Shown one piece after another: positions 36,285 through 43,280 of a DNA stretch of 64,000 nt. Both the position numbers and the translations under genes were made by a program. This DNA comes from CALSMU01 sp965230225 (GTDB taxonomy: Bacteria > Bacteroidota > Bacteroidia > Flavobacteriales_D > Parvicellaceae). Below the pieces are notes generated by a model. That model made no database searches. It was not told the origin of the DNA and was given only the letters and a program-made list of their open reading frames with translations. Location: the NCBI GenBank assembly GCA_965230225.1, contig CBDDKM010000002.1, positions 806,001 through 870,000 of the forward strand. The letters are read 5' to 3'. Each line of letters starts with the position of its first letter. Position 1 is the first letter of the stretch.

Positions 36285-37592
36285 ATGATGAAACAGATTA
36301 TATACATAGCAATTTTGGCTCTTTTCTGTGGAAACGTGTACTCACAGGAAACACCTGGTGCTGCACAGTCTCAAAAGATATTATTGCTAAATGGTACAGC
36401 CCATTTAGGAAATGGTAAAAAGATTAACCGTTCCGCCATTGCCATGGAAAACGGAAAAATTACCATGGTAGTAAATGCTTTAACACATACACTTGACCTT
36501 ACCAAGTACGATACCGTAATTGATGTAAAGGATCAACACGTATACCCTTCATTTATTGCTGCTAATTCTACACTTGGATTACAGGAAATTGGAGCGGTAA
36601 GAGCAACGAAGGATCAATCGGAAGTGGGGAAGTTTAATCCGCATGTAAGATCCTTAATTGCCTATAATACGGATTCTGATGTTACCACAACGGTGCGTAC
36701 AAATGGAGTGTTAATTGGGCAGATTACACCTCGAGGAGGAACCATAAGTGGTGTTTCTTCTGTGGTTCAGTTTGATGCCTGGAACTGGGAGGATGCGGTA
36801 ATCAAAACCGACGATGGAATTCACATGAAATGGCCGAACGATTTCTCTCAATCAGGCTGGTGGGCAGAGCCCGGAGAAACTAAGAAGAATAGCAAATATG
36901 TGAGCAATGTTAAGGCCATCAAAGACTTTTTTAACGAAGCAAAGGCCTATTGTTCCATAGATAAATACGATGAGGTAGACTTAAGGTATGAGGCGATGCG
37001 CGGAGTATTTGACGGGTCGAAAAGACTGTATGTAGAAGCTTCTTATGCTAAGCAAATTAGTGATGTAATCAACTTCAAGAGAGAGTATCATATAGAAAAC
37101 CTCGTACTTAAAGGAGGATATGATAGCTGGATGGTAGCAGAGCGGTTAAAAGAAAACCACATTCCTGTTATGCTGCAACGTACGCATAGCTTACCACTTC
37201 GACCGGAAGATGATATTGATATGCCGTATAAGTTGCCTAAAATATTGCAGGATGCTGGTGTGCTTTACTGCCTTCAGAATGCCGGAGATATGGAGCAAAT
37301 GGGAACCAGAAACCTTCCTTTTTATGCCGGTACTGCTGTTGCTTATGGGTTAGAGTACGAAGAAGCTGTTTCTGCCATTTCATTAAATACAGCAAAAATT
37401 ATGGGAATGGAAGATCGTGTAGGATCGATTGAGGTAGGAAAGGATGCGACCTTATTTATTTCGTCGGGAGATGCATTGGAGATGAAGACCAATCAGTTAA
37501 CCATGGCCTTTGTAAATGGTAGGGTAATGAGTTTGGATAATCACCAGATTAGAAACTACCTTAAGTATAAAGAAAAGTACGGTTTGGAATAG
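36285..37592 (+). CDS. Amidohydrolase-like protein without metal-binding motif
   Basis: 436 residues; signal peptide (MMKQIIYIAILALFCGNVYSQ). The fold matches the N-terminal module of the preceding gene: LLLNGTAHLGNGKKINRSAIAMENGKITMVV at the start and LNTAKIMGMEDRVGSIEVGKDATLFISSGDALE at the end. At the metal site it reads YPSFIAANSTLG (about 87-98) rather than DxHxH, and no HxxxE/HSDD set was found. It is probably a pseudoenzyme, perhaps a partner of the larger protein encoded 6 nt upstream. The ATG at 36285 is preferred over the TTG 6 nt before. Confidence 0.85.
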   Translation: MMKQIIYIAILALFCGNVYSQETPGAAQSQKILLLNGTAHLGNGKKINRSAIAMENGKITMVVNALTHTLDLTKYDTVIDVKDQHVYPSFIAANSTLGLQEIGAVRATKDQSEVGKFNPHVRSLIAYNTDSDVTTTVRTNGVLIGQITPRGGTISGVSSVVQFDAWNWEDAVIKTDDGIHMKWPNDFSQSGWWAEPGETKKNSKYVSNVKAIKDFFNEAKAYCSIDKYDEVDLRYEAMRGVFDGSKRLYVEASYAKQISDVINFKREYHIENLVLKGGYDSWMVAERLKENHIPVMLQRTHSLPLRPEDDIDMPYKLPKILQDAGVLYCLQNAGDMEQMGTRNLPFYAGTAVAYGLEYEEAVSAISLNTAKIMGMEDRVGSIEVGKDATLFISSGDALEMKTNQLTMAFVNGRVMSLDNHQIRNYLKYKEKYGLE

Positions 37593-37594
37593 GG

Positions 37595-38029
37595 TTATTT
37601 AACCTCTTTTCCGCTATCGTAAATAACTTCCTTTAACTGTGTTCCATTTTCGTTGTAAAAGGCCCATACGGCGTCTCTTTCACCGTGTTTGAAGTATCCT
37701 AAATACATCAATTGCCCGTTAGGGTGAAAAGTAGCAGTTTTTCCGTGCAAAACTCCGTTGGAGTACGTGCTTTCACTTTGCTTATTACCATTGTCGTGAA
37801 ACGAAACCCAAAGACCTTCTTTTCTTCCATTTAGTATTTGCCCCTGGATGCTTAGCGCACCATTTTCATGGTATTCCACGTAATCACCATCCGGAATGGT
37901 TTTTTCCTGTACAGTTGGCTCAGTGATAATCTCGGCTTCATTTTTTCCTTCGGATTCAGCGTTTTGATCGCTATTACCGCAAGAAAATAAAAGGGCAAGG
38001 CTCAGAAAAGGAATAAATATTCGTTTCAT
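37595..38029 (-). CDS. YwqK/MORN-like repeat lipoprotein
   Basis: 144 residues. Lipobox LALLFSCG with a Glu/Asn-rich linker. At least four about-22-residue MORN/YwqK-type repeats follow from about residue 50 (YVEYHENGALSIQGQILNGRKEGLW, VSFHDNGNKQSESTYSNGVLHGK, TFHPNGQLMYLGYFKHGERDAVW, AFYNENGTQLKEV). Databases often label such proteins antitoxins of a YwqK system. No toxin is adjacent, so I would not carry that name over. Outer-membrane or periplasmic lipoprotein of unknown role. Confidence 0.83.
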   Translation of the reverse strand: MKRIFIPFLSLALLFSCGNSDQNAESEGKNEAEIITEPTVQEKTIPDGDYVEYHENGALSIQGQILNGRKEGLWVSFHDNGNKQSESTYSNGVLHGKTATFHPNGQLMYLGYFKHGERDAVWAFYNENGTQLKEVIYDSGKEVK

Positions 38030-38095
38030 AACTAATCAATGGAACAACAAATGTAGTACTTCTTAAATTCCGTACAAGGGGCAATGAGGGAATGG

Positions 38096-38824
38096 TTAAT
38101 CCTCCCGAATCATGTCATTCCGATGGCCCACCGAGTATTGATCCGTTCGAGCAATAAAAACTCTTACTTCATCTACTTTGGCAACATCACCTCCGGGCAT
38201 AAATACATTGATGTTTCGGAAGGTTAGAATTTGCCCTTCTTTAATATCGTACATCTTGTTTTTTAAACCTATGGGGAATTTGCTTCCTCTAACATGAACG
38301 CTATCTTCCTCACCGGGAATAAATACATCATAAGACATAACAGCTGGTATTACATCTGATCCTTTTAGGTCGGCATTGAGTGCACCTACATAGGTGAGGT
38401 GTTTTATGTCAATAGCAGAGTCGCTTTTAACACCACAAACATATACCGTTGGTTGAGGTGGAGCCACCACCTTAAAAGCTTCTGCTAATCCAACTCTGGT
38501 GGTTCCCTGAGGTGTTTTTTCGAATACTTTTATAACTGTTTCGCACGGTTCTTTATAAGAAATTTCGAATCGGTTGTTTGGAAACCTTCGTACCGTTCCC
38601 TTGAGCGCAATTACTCGATAAACAGTGTTTTTTCCTGTAATCTCAACATAAATAGGGTTCTTTTTGTTGGTATGAAAAACGGTGTCTGCAGTATGTAGGG
38701 TTATGTTAGATGCCGGCCGGGATATTTTGAGCACCAATGTATCTTTCTGACCGTAGCCAAAGTTGATATTACACAATAGTAATCCACTTATTAATATGAA
38801 ATACAACGATTTGATCTCCTTCAT
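38096..38824 (-). CDS. Secreted protein resembling the C-terminal periplasmic arm of GldM/PorM
   Basis: 242 residues with signal peptide (ISGLLLCNINFGYGQ). Two successive beta domains: about 27-122 (NPIYVEITGKN, then FEISYKEPCETVIKVFEKTPQGTTRVGLAEAFKVVAPPQPTVYVCG) and about 128-235 (LTYVGALNADLKGSDVIPAVMSYDVFIPGEEDSVHVRGSKFPIGLKNKMYDIKEGQILTFRNINVFMPGGDVAKVDEVRVFIA). The pattern of FxVxxxPxPxxxVCG, then a domain with Lxxxdxx..Y.V, Gxxl.f.nI and PGG, is what I know from the last two domains of the T9SS/gliding motor protein GldM. The GldM membrane helix is absent. It overlaps the gene upstream by 1 nt (TAATG), the tail of a sigma-factor operon. Confidence 0.7.
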   Translation of the reverse strand: MKEIKSLYFILISGLLLCNINFGYGQKDTLVLKISRPASNITLHTADTVFHTNKKNPIYVEITGKNTVYRVIALKGTVRRFPNNRFEISYKEPCETVIKVFEKTPQGTTRVGLAEAFKVVAPPQPTVYVCGVKSDSAIDIKHLTYVGALNADLKGSDVIPAVMSYDVFIPGEEDSVHVRGSKFPIGLKNKMYDIKEGQILTFRNINVFMPGGDVAKVDEVRVFIARTDQYSVGHRNDMIRED

Positions 38825-40527
38825 TATATCATTCCCAGCAATTTACGAAGCTCTTCTAAATCTGTTACCTTTTTGTTAGAAATATTCATACTCAAATCTA
38901 CCTCACCCCCTTTAGCCAGCTGTTCGAACTGTGCCGGTTTAAATACCGCCAGCTTATTTTCGGATGTTACTCCCCACATCACCGTTTTGTTATTTGGGTT
39001 GTAAGAAATGGTGGGAGATACCCATACTTTTTCCTCTCCTTCTTTTTGTTCTCCCCAATACCCCCAAATGGTATACATGGTGTTTTTATCCAATTCCGCC
39101 AGATAAATGTTTGTAAAGCATAGTGTGTCAGTGATCTTTTTCAGGTCTACAAATAAAGGTTCAATCTCCCTTCCTTTTGGTAGGTTTTGTGGGCAATCTG
39201 AGTTAAAGAAACCAAATTGATCTACTTCAAATACCCTGGTTACTTTCGAAACCGTGTTGCCAATGGCAATTTGACGTTGATATTCATCAGAAATGTAATA
39301 GTTCAATTGTTCAACGGAGTCGGTGATGGCTCTGAATGTCATTTTAAGTGAGTCGCGCTTGTTTTTCTCGGCAGAAAGCTTCCCTCCTAAGGTTAAATCG
39401 TATTGTTCAAATAAAGCCTGATATTGTTTTTGGGCCTCTCCAATGGTAGCCTTCGAAAATACAGGTCTTACAAACAAAGTTTCTTTTTTAGAATCTTTGT
39501 AAAGCGTCATTTTATAACCGGATTTATTGTGCTTTTTCATCACCATATCATCCCACTCTAACTGCATCATTTCGGCCGAAAAATCTTTGTTTTCTTCAGT
39601 AACTTCAAACAATACATTCTTGAACAATTCTAGCTCCGGAAACTCTTCTTTTCTGGTATCAAGTACAAAAGAATATAGGTCGTTATTGGCTAATCTTGGT
39701 TCAGGTATTAAGTTCCCATCAATTAATCTTTCTAATGCTTTGTTCGATTTATCGATTTCCTTTTTAAGGTTTTTCTTTTCTTTTTCTAGTCGCTTAATCT
39801 GGTCCGGAACATTGGCCAATTGCATCGTATCAGCCATAAAGCTTGGCGATCCATGAGCAGTGTCTTTTGCTATAAAATGCCAATCTCCTTTGTCATCTAA
39901 AAAATAGAGGTTATAATGATTTCCTTGCTGATTGGAAGCCAATTCTACTCTAATTGGAGCATTGGGGTTAGCTTGTAGTTTCTCCCCATTTTGGTAGGCA
40001 TCAATTTCGAACATTCCAGCCGATTCGAAATGGTATTCAACTCCTGCAGAATCATAAGTCATGGGGATTCCAGAAGCAAATATTTCTGCTAAATCATGAA
40101 ACTCTCTAAACCTTAGTTCTACCTCTCCCGATACAGGATCTCCATTTTGATCCAAAAAACCATGTGGAGGTACTTTTACTACTGATCCACCTGGGAAATC
40201 AATTTCACCTCCCTGATCGGCATTCACCATGTTTGAAGTCATGGCAATGTCTAACCCATTTAATGGTGGGTTGATAACCTTTGTTTCTACCACTTCATTG
40301 GTTTGGTTGTTCGCCTGTGTGGTTTGCTCTTCCTCATGGTTATCTGGTAAAACAAATATGGTTATTGCACCAAGTATTAGGGCAACTCCTACGTAGGTGC
40401 CATATTTCTTTAAGAAACTCGGTTGCGAAGCTTTGTATCGCTTCATCACATCCTGAAAATCCTCTGCTGCCTTTACTTCTTGTTCAGTAAGTGGCTTTCT
40501 ATCGTGATTGATTTTTGAATCTTTCAT
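38824..40527 (-). CDS. Single-pass membrane protein, candidate anti-sigma or signal transducer
   Basis: 567 residues. A short cytoplasmic stretch (1-44, with AAEDFQDVMKRYK) is followed by one transmembrane helix at about 45-64 (YGTYVGVALILGAITIFVLP). A large periplasmic region follows, beginning GGEIDFPGGSVVKVPPHGFLDQNGDPVSGEVELRFREFHD, a block I have seen in Bacteroidota membrane proteins but cannot name. A coiled coil lies at about 234-268. It sits between an ECF sigma gene (22 nt upstream) and a GldM-arm-like gene (1-nt overlap). A membrane-bound anti-sigma role fits the topology but is inference. Confidence 0.7.
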   Translation of the reverse strand: MKDSKINHDRKPLTEQEVKAAEDFQDVMKRYKASQPSFLKKYGTYVGVALILGAITIFVLPDNHEEEQTTQANNQTNEVVETKVINPPLNGLDIAMTSNMVNADQGGEIDFPGGSVVKVPPHGFLDQNGDPVSGEVELRFREFHDLAEIFASGIPMTYDSAGVEYHFESAGMFEIDAYQNGEKLQANPNAPIRVELASNQQGNHYNLYFLDDKGDWHFIAKDTAHGSPSFMADTMQLANVPDQIKRLEKEKKNLKKEIDKSNKALERLIDGNLIPEPRLANNDLYSFVLDTRKEEFPELELFKNVLFEVTEENKDFSAEMMQLEWDDMVMKKHNKSGYKMTLYKDSKKETLFVRPVFSKATIGEAQKQYQALFEQYDLTLGGKLSAEKNKRDSLKMTFRAITDSVEQLNYYISDEYQRQIAIGNTVSKVTRVFEVDQFGFFNSDCPQNLPKGREIEPLFVDLKKITDTLCFTNIYLAELDKNTMYTIWGYWGEQKEGEEKVWVSPTISYNPNNKTVMWGVTSENKLAVFKPAQFEQLAKGGEVDLSMNISNKKVTDLEELRKLLGMI

Positions 40528-40549
40528 GGTATATGAATGTTTTTAAAGT

Positions 40550-41179
40550 CTATTTAATAAAGAGTTTGATCATTAATACTAAAACCGCAGTTCCTACTGC
40601 CATCAGTTGCTTTAGCTTTTTAACTATTCGATAGGTCTTTACCTTGGCGTTGTTCTCTGTTAAATCCAGAATTTCACCAATTTCCCTGAAAGGGCGATTT
40701 TCAAAAAATCGCATTTCCACCAATCGAAACTCTTCTGCTGATAATTGCTTGAGTACCCTACCCAGCTTTTCTTTGTTTAGAGCCAATTCCTCATCTTCTG
40801 TTTCTTCTGCCAACTGACCTCTAATGTTGTCATTCAGGTTAATGGTTCTCATCTTTTTTTCCTTCCGGAATAGTTGATTGAGTTCATTAATCGCGATCCT
40901 GTACAACCAACTGGAAAATGGGTAACCTCTGAATTCATATTTCTTTAAACTCTGCAATGCCTTTAAAAACACTTGCTGAGTAATATCAATAGCCACTTCC
41001 TTATCATCTAATCTTTGATAGACAAATTGTAAAATTGGTGCGTGATATTTTTTATAAATCGGCTCGAACGACTCAGGATTAACCTTCGCTTTTTCAATGA
41101 GCTCATTTTCCAGTTGTATGGCTGACTTACTTTGATGATAAATTGAGTTCCTTGCTTTCATTTTGTGCCGATTTTGCAT
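40550..41179 (-). CDS. ECF-type RNA polymerase sigma factor
   Basis: 209 residues. Region 2 at about 38-105 (DDKEVAIDITQQVFLKALQSL, GYPFSSWLYRIAINELNQLF). Region 4 at about 135-190 (LSAEEFRLVEMRFFENRPFREIGEILDLTENNAKVKTYRIVKKL). The C-terminus carries an extra hydrophobic segment, MAVGTAVLVLMIKLFIK, unusual for a sigma factor and perhaps membrane-interacting. An ATG at 41161 is an alternative start. First gene of the three-gene minus-strand operon with the membrane protein and the GldM-arm-like protein. Confidence 0.9.
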   Translation of the reverse strand: MQNRHKMKARNSIYHQSKSAIQLENELIEKAKVNPESFEPIYKKYHAPILQFVYQRLDDKEVAIDITQQVFLKALQSLKKYEFRGYPFSSWLYRIAINELNQLFRKEKKMRTINLNDNIRGQLAEETEDEELALNKEKLGRVLKQLSAEEFRLVEMRFFENRPFREIGEILDLTENNAKVKTYRIVKKLKQLMAVGTAVLVLMIKLFIK

Positions 41180-41257
41180 TCATAATACAAATGGAAGTTA
41201 AAAGATACAAAAAGGATCAAATTATTGTAAAAGCAGGTGGGAATTAGCAAACAATTG

Positions 41258-41265
41258 TACTTTTG
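41258..41265 (+). promoter_or_regulatory. -7 box of hemW, next to a GTG start
   Basis: TACTTTTG at 41258-41265 matches TAnnTTTG exactly and ends 4 nt before the GTG at 41270. This supports the GTG as the start of a leaderless transcript. No convincing -33 was found at the usual spacing. Confidence 0.5.
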
Positions 41266-41269
41266 AATC

Positions 41270-42385
41270 GTGGCAGGAATCTATATACACATACCATTTT
41301 GCAAGCAAAAATGCCATTATTGCGATTTTCATTTTAGCACCTCACTAAAATTGAAAGAGGATTTGCTTGTTTGTTTGCTAAGAGAGATTGAATTGCAAAA
41401 AGAGTATTTGGATGAGGTAGTAGAAACCATCTATTTTGGAGGAGGAACACCGAGTTATTTGGAGTTTGAGGAGTTAAAACAAATACTGGACAAAATTCGG
41501 GAAACATTTACCATTTCTGACGATGCTGAAATCACACTGGAAGGTAATCCGGATGATTTATCCAAAGAAAAAATTGAAGAGCTGGTTCAATTAGGCGTGA
41601 AACGTTTGAGCATCGGAATACAATCTTTTAGAAATGAGGATTTGGAATGGATGAACAGAGCTCACAATCAACAACAGGCGGAAGAATGCGTGCGAAATGC
41701 TCAGGAGCTTGGAATAGATAACATAACCATCGATTTGATTTACGGATTACCGGAATTATCCAACGAGCAATGGATGCAAAACATTCAAAAAGCTCTGGCC
41801 TTAAATGTTCCTCATATTTCGGCTTATAACTTAACTGTAGAGGAAGGTACAGCCTTACACCATTTTGTGAAAACTGGGAAGTCTCGCCCTGTAAGTGATG
41901 AGAAAGGAGCTCAGCAATTTGAAATGTTGAATAAAGAGTTAAAGGCGAATGGATATATCCAGTATGAAATTTCTAATTACGGAAAAGAAGGGTATTTCTC
42001 GCAACACAATACCTCTTATTGGTTGGGTAAAAAATACCTTGGATTAGGACCTTCTGCTCATTCGTTTAACGGAGTAAGCAGACAATGGAACATTGCCAAT
42101 AACAGAAGGTACATTGATCAGATTAAAGAAGGTCAACTACCTTTTGAAGTAGAGGAACTCTCCTTGGATGATCGATATAACGAGTATATTCTTACCGGTT
42201 TGAGAACCATTTGGGGGTGTAATTTTGAACACATCCAAAAAGAGTTTGGAGGTGAATACCTAAATTATCTGAAAGAAGGATTAATACAGTTTAAGGATTA
42301 TATTATTCCTTCGGAAAATGAAGTTATATTGAATCAAAAGGGTCGTCTTTTGGCAGATGGAATTGCAAGTGATTTGTTTAGGTAG
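41270..42385 (+). CDS. hemW: Radical SAM heme chaperone HemW
   Basis: 371 residues from a GTG at 41270. The radical SAM Cys11-x3-Cys15-x2-Cys18 (CKQKCHYCDF) is followed by ETIYFGGGTPSYLE, SIGIQSFRNEDLEWMNRAHN and DLIYGLPEL. HemN-type C-terminal helices include YEISNYGKEGYFSQHN. The CxxxCxxC is followed by Asp-Phe rather than the extra Cys of HemN, which fits HemW, a heme chaperone rather than coproporphyrinogen oxidase. It delivers heme to respiratory enzymes. The GTG sits directly after a -7 box. The cyclase gene begins 30 nt downstream. Confidence 0.9.
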   Translation: MAGIYIHIPFCKQKCHYCDFHFSTSLKLKEDLLVCLLREIELQKEYLDEVVETIYFGGGTPSYLEFEELKQILDKIRETFTISDDAEITLEGNPDDLSKEKIEELVQLGVKRLSIGIQSFRNEDLEWMNRAHNQQQAEECVRNAQELGIDNITIDLIYGLPELSNEQWMQNIQKALALNVPHISAYNLTVEEGTALHHFVKTGKSRPVSDEKGAQQFEMLNKELKANGYIQYEISNYGKEGYFSQHNTSYWLGKKYLGLGPSAHSFNGVSRQWNIANNRRYIDQIKEGQLPFEVEELSLDDRYNEYILTGLRTIWGCNFEHIQKEFGGEYLNYLKEGLIQFKDYIIPSENEVILNQKGRLLADGIASDLFR

Positions 42386-42415
42386 AACTCTTATATTTAC
42401 GAAAATTTATTTCTG

Positions 42416-43186
42416 ATGATTGCTACCATTGAACATGCCGGAAAGACCATTTCCGTTGACTTTTCTAAACCGATCGATATTTCAATTCCGCTTAGAGCAG
42501 GAGTGGAAAATGTAAGTGCGTGGTACGTCAATCCAATGGAAATTGAACCCGTTAGAACAGATCAGTTTACCGGTAGTGTGGCCGAAGGAGGAACCGTAAA
42601 TTTCAGAAATATTTCTTTTAATCCTCATGGTAATGGTACGCATACGGAGTGTGTGGGGCATATTTCGGAAGAAGTATATTCGGTGAATAAAGAACTAAGT
42701 ACATTTTTCTTTACTGCCGAGGTGGTTACCATCGAACCTGAAGTGTTTAATGGAGAAGAACAAGAGTGGAGAAAGAAGGGAGATAAAATCATCACCAAAG
42801 AACAAATTGTTAATGCATTTAAATCAGATGCAGAGGCAATTATTATCAGAACTTCGCCTAACAATAGAGAGAAAATCAACCATCAATATTCCAATACCAA
42901 CTGGGCCTTTCTGGATGAGGAAGCAGCACGCTGGATTGCGGATAAAGGAATAAAACATTTGTTAATCGATTTACCTTCAGTAGACAAGGAGTTTGATGGA
43001 GGAAAAATGTTGGCTCATAGAGCTTTTTGGAATTATCCGGAGAATACTCGTCATGGTTGTACCATTACGGAAATGATTTATGTTTCTGATGAAATAAAAG
43101 ATGGAGAATACTTATTAAACATCCAGATGGCAAGCTTCGAAAATGATGCTTCTCCAAGCAAACCGGTATTGTATCAAATAGGGTAA
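42416..43186 (+). CDS. Cyclase family metal hydrolase (kynurenine formamidase-like fold)
   Basis: 256 residues. A cyclase motif GNGTHTECVGH lies at about 72-82, in the position of the metal-binding HxGTHxDxPxH of kynurenine formamidase-type enzymes; Glu/Cys replace the usual Asp/Pro. Further His/Asp candidates are in DLPSVDKEFD and LAHRAFWNYPENTRHGCTITEM. It could hydrolyse an N-formyl or cyclic amide substrate. No tryptophan-degradation genes are adjacent, so the substrate is unknown. No signal peptide, hence cytoplasmic. Confidence 0.82.
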   Translation: MIATIEHAGKTISVDFSKPIDISIPLRAGVENVSAWYVNPMEIEPVRTDQFTGSVAEGGTVNFRNISFNPHGNGTHTECVGHISEEVYSVNKELSTFFFTAEVVTIEPEVFNGEEQEWRKKGDKIITKEQIVNAFKSDAEAIIIRTSPNNREKINHQYSNTNWAFLDEEAARWIADKGIKHLLIDLPSVDKEFDGGKMLAHRAFWNYPENTRHGCTITEMIYVSDEIKDGEYLLNIQMASFENDASPSKPVLYQIG

Positions 43187-43280
43187 TTATATCTTAACCC
43201 ATAGCAATAGGATTTCACGTTTAACTGCGAAAACTATCTGGTAATTAAGCTCATTCAAGAGGGAATAATTATATTCGTTC

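Noticed and set aside
33207..37592. A frameshift splitting one long amidohydrolase into two genes
   Set aside because: The second gene has its own signal peptide and a complete fold, and the first gene ends in its own C-terminal tail after a full catalytic domain.
37595..38029. YwqK-type antitoxin
   Set aside because: The repeats fit but the protein is a lipoprotein and no toxin gene is adjacent, so the name would mislead.
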